This document shows, piece by piece, positions 1 through 16,814 of a DNA stretch of 64,000 nt. The notes beneath the pieces are model-generated. The model searched no databases. It worked only from the letters and a program-made list of their open reading frames with translations, and was not told where the DNA came from. Both the position numbers and the translations under genes were made by a program. The stretch is from Deinococcus sp. HSC-46F16 (lineage in GTDB: Bacteria > Deinococcota > Deinococci > Deinococcales > Deinococcaceae): NCBI RefSeq assembly GCF_024171495.1, contig NZ_JALJZW010000001.1, positions 620,001 through 684,000 on the forward strand. Reading direction: 5' to 3'. How positions within the stretch are numbered: the stretch's first letter is position 1; each line of letters begins with the position of its first letter.

Positions 1-1142
<1,142 letters not shown>

Positions 1143-1157
1143 GAGAACTTGAAGCAA

Positions 1158-1188
1158 GGGCGGGAGGCCGTGGGTGGGCCTCCCGCCC
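1158..1188. terminator. GC-rich hairpin between convergent genes
   Basis: GGGCGGGAGGCC pairs with GGCCTCCCGCCC across a short loop. It lies 16 bases after the pepF stop and 12 bases before the stop of the convergent gene. There is no clear T tract, so it may be a transcript 3' end or a Rho-assisted stop rather than a classical intrinsic terminator. Confidence 0.5.
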
Positions 1189-1199
1189 CTGTTCATGCC

Positions 1200-1691
1200 C
1201 TACCGCAGCGTGATCCGCCGCGACGTGGACCGCCGCGACTGGCCGTTGGCCCACAGGCTGGCACTCACGACGTAGGTCCCGCGTGCGACCACCGTCCGGT
1301 CCGGACCCCACTGGGGCCACTCGCAGGCGAAGGACCACGTCTGCCCAGGCGCCAGCGTCCGCACCTCGTTCATGGAGAGGCGCACCACCGGCTCCGCACC
1401 TGCACAACTCCACACCGCCTGTCCCTGAGCGTTCTGCACGGTGATGTCATAGTCGGGCACATTCCGCGCCACCTCCAGCGCCAGAGGCTTATGCGAGACG
1501 TTTTTCAGGAACAACTTCAAGCGCACGACCTCGCCGGGGGTATAGCTCGGCAGGGCCACCAGATTCAGCCGCAGCGGAAGGCTCCCCACCTCCTGCTCGC
1601 CCATCACCGGGGCGAGGGGTGGGCGAGCCTGAGCCGTGGCAACCGTGTACACGGCGAGAAGCGTGAGCAGGGCGCGACGAAGGCTCGGCAT
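1200..1691 (-). CDS. secreted BsuPI-domain protein
   Basis: A 163-residue protein with an N-terminal signal peptide (RRALLTLLAVYTVATAQA, cleavage likely after AQA). The rest is one beta-sandwich-like domain. LRLNLVALPSYTPGEVVRLKLFLKN and VSHKPLALEV resemble the BsuPI (intracellular proteinase inhibitor) fold, and the late PGQTWSF ... GTYVVSASLW matches the end of that domain. It is probably exported and may interact with proteases or cell-envelope proteins, but inhibition is not shown by the sequence. It is downstream of the YbjN-like gene on the same strand, with a hairpin and a repeat element between them, so it is probably a separate transcript. Confidence 0.7.
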   Translation of the reverse strand: MPSLRRALLTLLAVYTVATAQARPPLAPVMGEQEVGSLPLRLNLVALPSYTPGEVVRLKLFLKNVSHKPLALEVARNVPDYDITVQNAQGQAVWSCAGAEPVVRLSMNEVRTLAPGQTWSFACEWPQWGPDRTVVARGTYVVSASLWANGQSRRSTSRRITLR

Positions 1692-1735
1692 AATCCCACC
1701 CTAATGGCCACCCTGATCCTTGGCTGATTCAAGGG

Positions 1736-1780
1736 GACAAAAACTTCACGACCAGACTTATCGTGAATACTTTCACTTGA
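1736..1780 (-). repeat. Gene-end element, copy A
   Basis: Copy A of a six-member family, read on the minus strand: GTGAAAGTATTCACGA, nine bases, TCGTGAA, then GTTTTTG. It starts 44 bases after the stop of the YbjN-like gene and has the same orientation as that gene. The first palindrome has one mismatch at its innermost pair. Confidence 0.8.
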
Positions 1781-1790
1781 ATTCGCCAAG

Positions 1791-1823
1791 AGCAGGCGGG
1801 GAGTCCCCCCGCCCATCTCCTGC

Positions 1824-1826
<3 letters not shown>
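1791..1826 (-). terminator. Hairpin at end of YbjN-like gene
   Basis: On the minus strand an outer AGCAGG/CCTGCT pair encloses GGCGGGG/CCCCGCC. It begins at the stop codon of the YbjN-like gene and is followed by CTCTTGG, a poor U tract. The gene-end element copy A follows directly. Confidence 0.5.
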
Positions 1827-2288
<462 letters not shown>

Positions 2289-2349
2289 TTGAAACTCCTC
2301 CTGTGGGGTGAAACCCGGCGCCGATTCTACCCGAACGCCGGGGTGCTTG

Positions 2350-3402
2350 TTACTGCGGCAGCGGTTCCTTGGGCGTGTGGCTCAGCACCTCGTAGCCGCC
2401 TTCGGTGACCAGCACGAGGTCCTCGATGCGGACGCCCCCGACTCCCGGCAGGTAGGCGCCCGGCTCCACCGTGATCACCATGCCGGGTTCAAGCACGTCC
2501 TCGCTGGTGCCGCGCAGCCCCGGCCCCTCGTGGATGTTCAGGCCGACGCCGTGCCCCAGCGAGTGCGCGAACGCCTCGCTCAGACCATGCCGCTCCAGAA
2601 TCCCCCGCGCCAGCGCGTCGAGGTCGGCGGCCCGCACGCCCGGTCTCACGGCGGCGACGGCAGCTTCCTCGGCCTCCAGCACGGCCTCGTAGACGCGGCG
2701 CATTTCCTCCGACGGGCGGCCCACCGCCACCGTGCGCGTCATGTCGGAGTGGTAGCCCCGCACCCGCGCCCCAAAGTCGATGGTCACGAGGTCGCCGTCC
2801 TCGATCACGCGCTCACTCGCGACCCCGTGTGGCATCGCCCCGCGCGGCCCGCTCGCCACGATCACGTCGAAGCCGACCTCGGCCCCGGCGCGGCGCAGGC
2901 CAGTCTCCAGTTCCAGCGCCACGTCGAGTTCGCGCACGCCCGCACGGATCATCGGGCGTACCTCTCCGAACACCCGGTCGGCCAGCGCCTGCGCCTCCCG
3001 GATCGCCTCCACCTCCTCGGGCGTCTTGATCAGCCGCACGCCCTCCACCAGCCCGCGCGTAGGGACCAGTTCGGCCTCCCAGTGCTCGCGCAGGGCCTCC
3101 AGGCCCGCGACCGTCAGGTGCTCGGCCTCGAAGCCCACGCGCCCGCCGCGCACCCGCTCCGCCGCGTCCTGGTACGTCTCCGGGGGCCGCGCGATGTGCT
3201 GCTCGATGCGCGACTCCTCCTGCGCCTGCACCGTGTAGCGCCCGTCGGTGTACAGCACGGCCCCGTCCCCGGTGACCAGCACCTTGCCGTCCTTGCCGCT
3301 CGAAAAGCCGCTCACAGCCCGCACGTTCGCCGGGTCGCTCACCCACAGGGCGTCCACCCCGGCCTGCCTCATCGCCGCCCGCAGTTGCTCCAGTTGTGTC
3401 AT
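2350..3402 (-). CDS. Xaa-Pro aminopeptidase, M24B
   Basis: Creatinase/prolidase-fold metallopeptidase (350 residues) that removes the first residue before proline in peptides. The N-terminal half holds the creatinase-N domain ([19 protein letters not shown]). The catalytic half shows the dinuclear metal ligands: [16 protein letters not shown] (two Asp), [15 protein letters not shown] (His), [11 protein letters not shown] (Glu) and VRIEDLVLV (Glu). The frame runs on upstream to 3447, but the Met at 3402 fits the family start, and TACGGT lies eight bases before it, suggesting leaderless translation. It is divergent from the small membrane protein at 3456. Confidence 0.92.
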   Translation of the reverse strand: MTQLEQLRAAMRQAGVDALWVSDPANVRAVSGFSSGKDGKVLVTGDGAVLYTDGRYTVQAQEESRIEQHIARPPETYQDAAERVRGGRVGFEAEHLTVAGLEALREHWEAELVPTRGLVEGVRLIKTPEEVEAIREAQALADRVFGEVRPMIRAGVRELDVALELETGLRRAGAEVGFDVIVASGPRGAMPHGVASERVIEDGDLVTIDFGARVRGYHSDMTRTVAVGRPSEEMRRVYEAVLEAEEAAVAAVRPGVRAADLDALARGILERHGLSEAFAHSLGHGVGLNIHEGPGLRGTSEDVLEPGMVITVEPGAYLPGVGGVRIEDLVLVTEGGYEVLSHTPKEPLPQ

Positions 3403-3455
3403 CGGCGGGCACCGTAACACATGGGGCGCCGGGGGCGGGAGTGTCATCCTGGCCC

Positions 3456-3635
3456 ATGCTCTGGCTGATGCTGATCTTCGCTGTGCTGTTTTCGCTGGCG
3501 ATTGGGCTTGCCTACGCTCCCCACTCGGGGGTGAGACGAGCGGGGCAGGTTCTCCTGGGGTTCACGGTGGGAGCGGTGCTGTTGGTGCTCGCCTACGGCC
3601 TATCGGCTTACCTCTCCGTCACGCCGGGCGACTGA
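3456..3635 (+). CDS. Small two-helix membrane protein
   Basis: A 59-residue protein beginning [21 protein letters not shown] short basic turn (SGVRRAG) joins this to a second hydrophobic helix ([20 protein letters not shown]). Two membrane spans in a hairpin are likely. The frame could start earlier at 3396, but that extension is hydrophilic and would overlap the divergent peptidase start. No family is recognised. It lies upstream of sucC, separated by about 120 bases with a likely sucC promoter, so co-transcription is uncertain. Confidence 0.55.
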   Translation: MLWLMLIFAVLFSLAIGLAYAPHSGVRRAGQVLLGFTVGAVLLVLAYGLSAYLSVTPGD

Positions 3636-3685
3636 TTTCTGTCCCCCCCACGGGGACAAGGTGCCGGAGTCACGCTGGCGCGGCT

Positions 3686-5814
<2,129 letters not shown>

Positions 5815-5824
5815 CCTTCAGGGC

Positions 5825-5870
5825 AGGTAAGAGGGGAGAGGAGGCTCAGGCTTCCTCTCCCCTCACCTTT
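5825..5870 (+). terminator. sucCD terminator
   Basis: A long hairpin 10 bases after suc[22 protein letters not shown] pairs almost fully with GCTTCCTCTCCCCTCACCT, ending in CCTTT. It also lies just before the stop of the convergent GNAT pseudogene. Confidence 0.75.
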
Positions 5871-5873
5871 GGC

Positions 5874-6820
5874 TCAGCCGAGGGCGCGGCGCAGCTTTAC
5901 CACCCCCGGCCGCAGCGCGTACCCCAGGCGGCGATTGACCCCGATGATGGCCGCATTCGAGGCGTCGTTCCCAGTGCGAATCTCGCGGACGCCCCAGGTC
6001 CGCGCCTTCTGCACGCTCCACGCCTTGAGCGCCAGGGCGACGCCCCTTCCCTGGTAGGCCGGGTCCACCGCCGTGAACTCGTGGTGCAGGCGCCGACCCT
6101 CCTCGTAGAAGCCCAGGCCCACCAGCCCGACCCAGTGGTTGCCGTGGGCCGCGATCAGTTGGCCCTCTGGCCGAAACCAGTTGGCCTCGACAATCTCCCG
6201 CTCGTACTCCTCAAAGGTGGGAAACTCGTCGCCGTTGCCGGGCAGCAACGGGGCGAGGCGGCGGTTGAGGTCGTAGAGCTTGCGCCGGGCTTCGGCCGTC
6301 GCCCCGGTGTCCCCGAAGGTGAACAGCGAGAAGCCGTTCCCGTGGGCTCGGCGCACCACCCCGTCCAGCAGCTCTTCGTCTGCCCCCTCCACCTCCAGCG
6401 TCATGGTCACGAAGCGCTGGACCACCGCAAAGCCCCGCCGGGTGGCAAACCGCTCGAATTCTGCGACCTGTCCGTCGACCCAGGTGGTGAGCTGCGTCGC
6501 CCCGACCCCCCGCGCCTACGCCACCGCGTGACCCGTCAGGGCCGACCCGATTCCCTGCCCACGGGCGGACGGCAGCACCAGGCCGTCGCCCTGGTACCAC
6601 CCCTCCGGATGCCAGGGGGAGCGGGCCACGGAACTGTAGCCCACGACCGCCTCCTCCTGCTCGGCCACGAACCGCCGGAGGGGCTCCGCGCCGCCCGTAC
6701 GCCCGTATCCTCCGCCTGGGTTGCCGCTCGGTCGACGGCGGGCGCTGTAGCCGTTTGCTCGTGCAAGGTCTGAACCGCGGCGAGATCAGAAGCAATGAAG
6801 GGCCGAATGAAAAACGACAT
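5874..6820 (-). pseudogene. Broken tandem GNAT acetyltransferase
   Basis: Three minus-strand pieces join into one two-domain GNAT protein. The start at 6820 (MSFFIRPFIASDLAAVQTLH) has a ribosome site GAGGAGAAG. After about 25-40 codons the coding signal jumps to another frame, GYGRTGGAEPLRRFVAEQ, showing an indel near 6700-6740. This frame carries a first acetyl-CoA loop, ARGQGIGSALTGHAVA, then hits TAG at 6518-6516. Beyond the stop the same frame goes on with ARGVGATQLTTWVDGQ into the second domain, whose CoA loop is DPAYQGRGVALALKAW. Without the indel and stop it would be about 315 residues. A 183-residue C-terminal domain alone could still start at the ATG at 6425. Sequencing error is an alternative to true decay. 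Confidence 0.8.
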
Positions 6821-7023
6821 CTTCTTCTCCTCTCGGGGGCGTATCCCAGAACGCCACGTGGGGCGGGCTTCCCGGGCCAGTGCGCCCTGAGGCGTCCAGT
6901 TTCGGCCAACCCAGAGCTGCCGACATCCGCAAGATGCCCTAGCGGGGAGGTCCTGTCGGCACCCTCGTCCCCTTCCGTGACCCAGCGTCACATCGCCGTC
7001 AGGCCCGCGCGTAGACTGGAGGC

Positions 7024-7590
7024 ATGCCAGCCCGCCTGCTCGCCCTTGCCGCCCTGCTGTTGGGGACGGCTCCAGCCCTGACCGTCACGGGGAGTGTGGA
7101 GGGCGCGGTGCCGGGAGACACCCGCGTCAGTGGCTGGGCAGTGAGTCCTTCCGGGCAACCGGTCGAAGAACTCGTCAGCGTGCCCGTCACCGGGAGCACC
7201 TTCCGGCTGGAAATCCCCACTGCTCCGCCCACCTTCCGAGCCCAGACCGCGCTGAATCCCCAGAACGTCGCTTGGCCCGGCGTCCTCGACCCCGTCACCG
7301 TGAACGCCCAGCCGCAGACGGCCGAACTCAAGTTCTTCACCTACCGCGACCTCAACCGCAGTGGGCAGCGCGACGAGAACGAGCCGCTCCGCGAGGTCAG
7401 CCTCGACAGCGGGCGCGGCACCCTCTTCGTGGTGTGGGTGGGGAGCGACGTGACCGTGCGGGCCAGCCGGGGCTACGCGGTGAGCCTGCGGCGCGGCTGG
7501 AACGCCTTCGAGGTCGAGGTCGGGCGGGCCGTCCGCATCTCCCCCTTCACTGAGGGTGTCGCCCGCGTCACGCTGGAACTCGGCCGCTGA
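7024..7590 (+). CDS. Secreted protein with Ca-loop-like motif
   Basis: A 188-residue protein with a clear signal peptide ([20 protein letters not shown]). The mature part looks all-beta. The segment [19 protein letters not shown] resembles the D-x-N-x-x-G-x-x-D-x-x-E calcium loop of SdrD-B or dockerin-like repeats. TAGACT lies six bases before the ATG, the leaderless pattern, although the spacer GGAGGC would also read as a ribosome site. No homologous family is recognised with confidence. It is alone between the GNAT pseudogene (divergent) and bshA (convergent). Confidence 0.65.
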   Translation: MPARLLALAALLLGTAPALTVTGSVEGAVPGDTRVSGWAVSPSGQPVEELVSVPVTGSTFRLEIPTAPPTFRAQTALNPQNVAWPGVLDPVTVNAQPQTAELKFFTYRDLNRSGQRDENEPLREVSLDSGRGTLFVVWVGSDVTVRASRGYAVSLRRGWNAFEVEVGRAVRISPFTEGVARVTLELGR

Positions 7591-7655
7591 CCAGAAGTCG
7601 GGCGGGAAGAGGCTCTGGAGCGCCTCTCCTGCTTCCTGTTCCATCCACTAAGGCA

Positions 7656-7700
7656 AACAAAAATTTCACGATCGGATTTATCGTGAAACCTTTCACTTAA
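7656..7700 (-). repeat. Gene-end element, copy B
   Basis: Copy B, minus strand: GTGAAAGGTTTCACGA, nine bases, TCGTGAAATTTTTG. It starts 17 bases after the bshA stop in the same orientation as bshA. Both inverted pairs are perfect here and no other hairpin lies between gene and element, so the element itself may mark the 3' end. Confidence 0.85.
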
Positions 7701-7716
7701 TATTTCCTGCTCTCGC

Positions 7717-8859
7717 TCAACCCTCCACAGTCCGCGCGTAAGCATTCAGATACCGCGGAACGATTCGCTCCGGCTGAAAGCGGGTCAGCGCCGCTTCCCG
7801 TGCGGCGGTCCCCAGGCGGCGGTAAAGCGCCGGGTCGCGCAAAACCCGCAGCGCGGCGTCCGCCATCGCGTCCACGTCGCCCACCGGGGCGAGGTAGCCG
7901 GTGACACCGTCCTCGACGACCTCGGGCACGCCGCCCGCGCGGGCCGCGACCACCGGGACCTCGCAGCTCATGGCCTCCAGCGCGGCGAGGCCGAAACTCT
8001 CGTTGGTGCTGGGCAGCAGGAAGAGGTCGCTGATGCCCAGCACGCCCTCCACGTCGGGAAAAGAGCCCAGGAAGTGGGTGCGCCCGATCACGCCGAGTTG
8101 CCCGGCGAGTTCAAAGGCGCGGGACCGTTCGGGGCCGTCTCCGACCATCAGCAGCCGGGCGGGAATCTCACTCGCCACCCGCGCGAAGACCTGCACCACG
8201 TCCTCGACCCGTTTGACCGGCCGGAAATTGCTGATATGGACGATCAGCGCTTCTTCCGGGTGGGCGAAGCGGGCACGCAGGGCGGGGTCGGTGACCCGGA
8301 CAAACCGATTCGCGTCCACGAAGTTGTGAATGACCTCGATCTCGCGCGTGATGCCGAACACTTCGCGGGTCTGGTCGGCCAGGAACTGCGACACCGCCGT
8401 CACGTGGTCGCTGCGTTCGATGGCGTCACGGGTGGTGTGCCGAAAGGCGGGTTCGGCCCCCACCAGGGTCACGTCCGTGCCGTGCAGGGTGGTGAGCACC
8501 CGGCTGCGCCCGGTGATCTCACGGGCATGAATCGCGGCCGAGGCGTGCGGAATCGCGTAGTGCGCGTGTGTGAGGCTGACCCCGTGCTCCAGAATCACCT
8601 CGGTCAGCGTGTTGGTGGCGGCCAGCTCTGGGTAGGGCTGGTCGAACAGCGCGTAGGCGAACCCCCCCACCTGGTGAAAGTAGGGCCGACCCAGCCCGCG
8701 CTGACCCGCCAGCCGGAACGGCACCGCCGACCCGACGAAATGCACTTCGCGCCCGGCGGCCGCCACCAACAGCCCGAGTTCGGTCGCCACCACGCCGGAT
8801 CCCCCCGCCCCGGTGTGGCACAGCACGGCGATCTTGTCGGGCCTTTGGGGAGTCGGCAT
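7717..8859 (-). CDS. bshA: N-acetyl-alpha-D-glucosaminyl L-malate synthase
   Basis: GT-B glycosyltransferase (family 4, 380 residues) that makes GlcNAc-malate, the first step of bacillithiol synthesis. The N-terminal loop [21 protein letters not shown] is the diagnostic BshA start. The donor domain has [18 protein letters not shown], and [29 protein letters not shown] carries the E-x7-E motif. Bacillithiol is the known low-molecular-weight thiol of Deinococcus. bshB and bshC are not in this window. TATACT lies nine bases before the ATG. A general GT4 enzyme is the alternative, but the N-terminus argues for BshA. Confidence 0.88.
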   Translation of the reverse strand: MPTPQRPDKIAVLCHTGAGGSGVVATELGLLVAAAGREVHFVGSAVPFRLAGQRGLGRPYFHQVGGFAYALFDQPYPELAATNTLTEVILEHGVSLTHAHYAIPHASAAIHAREITGRSRVLTTLHGTDVTLVGAEPAFRHTTRDAIERSDHVTAVSQFLADQTREVFGITREIEVIHNFVDANRFVRVTDPALRARFAHPEEALIVHISNFRPVKRVEDVVQVFARVASEIPARLLMVGDGPERSRAFELAGQLGVIGRTHFLGSFPDVEGVLGISDLFLLPSTNESFGLAALEAMSCEVPVVAARAGGVPEVVEDGVTGYLAPVGDVDAMADAALRVLRDPALYRRLGTAAREAALTRFQPERIVPRYLNAYARTVEG

Positions 8860-8943
8860 GGCCTGCGGAGTATAGGACGCCCCGCGCCACCTGACCCGTC
8901 TGTGACGAAACTGTGTGACTCCTCACCCTACGCTGGCGGCACC

Positions 8944-9789
8944 ATGCTTGCCGTCGTGACGGATTCCACCTGCGACCTCGCCCCCGAAACGGCCCGGCAG
9001 CTCGGCCTGCACGTGGTCCCGCTGCGGGTTCTCATGGGCGGCCGGAGCCTGCTCGATTGGCAGGATGTTGATCCCGACGCCGTGTACGAGCACCAGCGCT
9101 CCGGGGGCCAGGTGAGCACCGAGCCTGCCACCCAGGCGGCCTTCGAGCGGGCGTACCGGGACCTGCTGGCCACCCATGACGGCGTGCTGAGCCTGCACAT
9201 CAGCGGACACCTCTCGGCCACCGCCGCCCATGCCCGGCAGGCGGCACAGGCGCTGGGGGCCGGGAACCGCATCCAGGTTCTCGACAGCGGTTTCGCTTCC
9301 CTGCCGCTGGCTGAGGCCGCCCTCGCCGCGCGGGAGGTCATCGGCCGGGGGGGGGACCTCGCGGCGGCGCAACAGGCCGTGGCCAGGGTGCAGAGCGGCC
9401 TGATGGCCGAGTTCACCGTTCCCACCCTGGAGTACCTGCGCCGGGGCGGGCGCCTCTCGCGGACGCAGGAGTTCATCGGCAACATGCTGGGGGTGCGGCC
9501 CGTGCTGCGCTTCGATGCCGGACGCCTGAAGGCCGTGCGCCGGGTCCGGGCAGCGCAGGCGACTGGGGACATCCTCGCGCAACTCGAAGCGCACTTCGGC
9601 CGCGAGCCCGTCGCGGTCACCATCGGGCACGCGGGCCGCGACGCCGCCCGCATCGCCGAACTGCGCTCGGCGGTCCAGGCCAGCGGCCTGAATGTGGCCC
9701 GGGGCCGACTGCAACTCCTCGGCCCCGTGATCGGCGCCCACGTCGGCCCCGGCACCTATGGATTGATGGCGCGGCCCCTGCTGGCCTGA
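8944..9789 (+). CDS. DegV family fatty-acid-binding protein
   Basis: A 281-residue cytoplasmic protein. [21 protein letters not shown] is the DegV signature opening. The middle has [20 protein letters not shown], and the C-terminal part has [31 protein letters not shown], the typical DegV hinge and lipid pocket region. DegV (FakB-like) proteins bind a fatty acid and can present it to a FakA kinase, but no fakA is nearby. The ATG at 8944 is chosen because it fits the family start; the frame is open far upstream only because of high GC. TACGCT lies nine bases before it. Confidence 0.88.
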   Translation: MLAVVTDSTCDLAPETARQLGLHVVPLRVLMGGRSLLDWQDVDPDAVYEHQRSGGQVSTEPATQAAFERAYRDLLATHDGVLSLHISGHLSATAAHARQAAQALGAGNRIQVLDSGFASLPLAEAALAAREVIGRGGDLAAAQQAVARVQSGLMAEFTVPTLEYLRRGGRLSRTQEFIGNMLGVRPVLRFDAGRLKAVRRVRAAQATGDILAQLEAHFGREPVAVTIGHAGRDAARIAELRSAVQASGLNVARGRLQLLGPVIGAHVGPGTYGLMARPLLA

Positions 9790-9793
9790 GCGT

Positions 9794-10564
9794 TCACGCC
9801 CGCCGCGCCACGAACAGCACCCGCGTGAAGGCGTAATACACCCGCTCGCCGGGCCAGCGCCCACGCAACCGCTCCAGGTAGGCCGCCGTGAAGCGTTCCG
9901 CGTCCTCCGCGCTCAGCCGCGACAGGTACGGCACCAGCGCGGTGCCCCGCGTCCAGTCCAGCACTCCCTCCGCGCCGGGCAGCACGACCGGATAGACCCT
10001 GCTCAGCGCGGTCACCTCCGCCGCCCCCAGCTCGTCCAGCCGCTCAGCGTAGGCGGCGGGTGTCAGCACCGGGGAGGCCCCCTGCGCGGTGCCGAAACGG
10101 GTAAAGCCGCCCAACTCGGCCACGAACGCCCCCGCCGTCTCGGTCAACAGGCGGTGGCTGTCGTGGTCGTGGTTGGCGGGCACCTGCACAGCCAGCACGC
10201 CGCCCGGCCGCAACCGCTCCCACAGCCGGGCCAGCAGCGCCGGGTGGTCGGGCAGCCATTGGAGTGCGGCGTTGGAAAAGATCAAGTCATACTCGCCCGC
10301 CAGCTCCAGAATGTCCCCCCGCTCGAAGCGCAGGTTCGGCAGACCCGCCGCGTCCGCCCGCGCTAGCATTTCCGGGCTGCTGTCCAGCCCCAGCACTCGT
10401 GCGTCCGGGAATTGCTTTGCCAAGAGCCGCGTCGGCTCGCCCGTGCCGCACCCCAGGTCCACCACGTCGCGGTAGGGGAGATCGGGAAGCAGCGCCAGGA
10501 GGTCATGGACGGGAGCGCTGCGGGCCTCGCGGTGGCGGTGATACACCTCGGGATTCCAGGTCAT
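9794..10564 (-). CDS. Tam-like trans-aconitate methyltransferase
   Basis: Class I SAM-dependent methyltransferase (256 residues). MTWNPEVYHRHREARSAPVHDLL matches the opening of trans-aconitate 2-methyltransferases. Motif I is VVDLGCGTGEPTRLLA, then LGLDSSPEMLARA (acidic loop) and LIFSNAALQWLPDH (motif IV). The long C-terminal region with the YPVVLPGAEGVLDWTRGTALVPYL stretch is also found in Tam. Tam neutralises trans-aconitate, a TCA-cycle inhibitor. Leaderless start: TACGCT six bases before ATG. Substrate is inferred from family resemblance. Confidence 0.8.
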   Translation of the reverse strand: MTWNPEVYHRHREARSAPVHDLLALLPDLPYRDVVDLGCGTGEPTRLLAKQFPDARVLGLDSSPEMLARADAAGLPNLRFERGDILELAGEYDLIFSNAALQWLPDHPALLARLWERLRPGGVLAVQVPANHDHDSHRLLTETAGAFVAELGGFTRFGTAQGASPVLTPAAYAERLDELGAAEVTALSRVYPVVLPGAEGVLDWTRGTALVPYLSRLSAEDAERFTAAYLERLRGRWPGERVYYAFTRVLFVARRA

Positions 10565-10673
10565 GGGAGCAGCGTAATCTGTGGGAGGGACGTGTGTGCG
10601 TACCAGGGTGGTAACAATCGGGAATACCTGGCGAGCGGCTGGATTCGTGTTCCAGCCGCCCCCATCCCCAGCT

Positions 10674-10865
10674 TCACCCGCTGTCCCGCCCCTCCTTCCC
10701 GCCCGCCTTTTTCGCCGCCGAGTGGGCGACCGCGAGGGCGCGGTCCTCGTCGCCGCCGTACTCGTCCAGGGCGTTGTTGAATGCCTCTAGAAACGCCTCT
10801 TTCTGGTACTCGGTGTACTGGTCGACCTGGGCTTCGGGCAGTTCATCCATGCTGCGGTAAGGCAT
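10674..10865 (-). CDS. chaB: ChaB family protein
   Basis: A 63-residue protein, MPYRSMDELPEAQVDQYTEYQKEAF, followed by EAFNNALDEYGGDEDRALAVAHSAAKKA. This is the ChaB fold: an N-terminal PxxVxxxLPxxAQ-like segment and an alpha-helical end with AHSAAWxxVK-like spacing. ChaB was named as a regulator of the ChaA cation antiporter in E. coli, but its function is unsettled. The longer frame to 10964 is rejected because the Met at 10865 fits the family start. It follows ileS on the same strand after an ileS terminator. A cation antiporter is present elsewhere in the window (50912), not adjacent. Confidence 0.85.
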   Translation of the reverse strand: MPYRSMDELPEAQVDQYTEYQKEAFLEAFNNALDEYGGDEDRALAVAHSAAKKAGGKEGRDSG

Positions 10866-10933
10866 AGCTTTTTCCTTGCGGCCTATCGTGCGCGGCGTTT
10901 CTGAGCGCCAGCCCCCAACCCGGTCAACAGCAA

Positions 10934-10960
10934 GAGGGCGGACCCGCAGGCCCGCCCCTC
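10934..10960 (-). terminator. ileS terminator
   Basis: On the minus strand GAGGGGCGGG pairs with CCGCCCTC (loop CCTGCGGGT), followed by TTGCTG. It starts 13 bases after the ileS stop. The U tract is weak. Confidence 0.55.
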
Positions 10961-10972
10961 CCATTCATGCCT

Positions 10973-14257
<3,285 letters not shown>

Positions 14258-14289
14258 GGTGGCTCCTGGGGAGGGGGTCGGGTGGGAAC

Positions 14290-14590
14290 AAACGGCAAAA
14301 CGCGTCCCAGCGTGCTGCTGCTGGGACGCGCCGGGGACACTCTCGCGCGTGGTACCACCCAACTTCGCCGCCCGTGGGAGCGGCCTCCGTTCGTGCCCTC
14401 TGCCGGGGGGCGGTCCGGACGGGTCTACTGGGCCGCGAGCGGCTGTTCTTCCGTCGGCGCGGGAGGGGATCTTCGGCGGGGCGGCACCTCGTCCGGCTCT
14501 CACCGTCCCGGACTCGCTCGTGAGGGCCTGCATCCCCGCGTACTCGCCTCGCGGTCGCCTCTTGCGTTGCTCACCCCCCGCAGGGAGTGA
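14290..14590 (-). promoter_or_regulatory. T-box riboswitch leader of ileS
   Basis: The minus strand contains GGGTGGTACCACGCG (core GGTACCACC at 14351-14360), matching the T-box AGGGTGGNACCGCG. It sits about 20 bases before a perfect terminator hairpin and about 90 bases before ileS. The leader is about 300 bases long, enough for Stem I. An AUC isoleucine codon at 14470-14468 (in GAAGATCCCC) is a candidate specifier, but I could not fold Stem I, so this assignment is tentative. The region carries no gene; the open frame through it is the ileS frame extended by GC bias. Confidence 0.87.
14297..14330 (-). terminator. T-box attenuator hairpin
   Basis: On the minus strand CGCGTCCCAG pairs perfectly with CTGGGACGCG, followed by TTTT. 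It lies between the T-box sequence and the ileS start, the position of the regulated terminator in transcriptional T-box leaders. Confidence 0.85.
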
Positions 14591-14595
14591 CGCTC

Positions 14596-14625
14596 ATGGT
14601 AGGCGGGCAGCATGGGCGGGGTCAA
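14596..14625 (-). promoter_or_regulatory. ileS promoter
   Basis: On the minus strand TTGACC (14625-14620) and TACCAT (14601-14596) are separated by 18 bases. Transcription would begin near 14590, at the 5' end of the T-box leader. Confidence 0.6.
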
Positions 14626-14674
14626 TCGCGCGGGCCTGCCTGGCCACACCTGACCGGCACATGATCACGGGGGA

Positions 14675-14687
14675 TACAATCACCCCA
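14675..14687 (+). promoter_or_regulatory. tal -10 box
   Basis: TACAAT at 14675-14680 is a good -10. CTGACC near 14650 is a possible weak -35. Transcription would start near 14687, giving a leader of about 75 bases ending with AGGAG before the tal ATG. Strikingly an ATG lies exactly at 14687, the leaderless distance. Confidence 0.5.
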
Positions 14688-14760
14688 TGTCGTCTGCCCC
14701 GCGTGAGGGCGGGCCGCCGACCGACCCCGACCCTTTCTCTCCCCCTGTCAGGAGCCGACC

Positions 14761-16757
<1,997 letters not shown>

Positions 16758-16772
16758 GCCCCGCCCCTTCCC

Positions 16773-16803
16773 CGGCCCCGCCTTCTCCGTGGGGCCGCGT
16801 TTC
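16773..16803 (+). terminator. rho gene terminator candidate
   Basis: CGGCCCC (16773-16779) pairs with GGGGCCG (16791-16797), followed by CGTTT. It lies 16 bases after rho and 12 bases before the next gene. Confidence 0.5.
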
Positions 16804-16814
16804 CTGGAGTCCGC

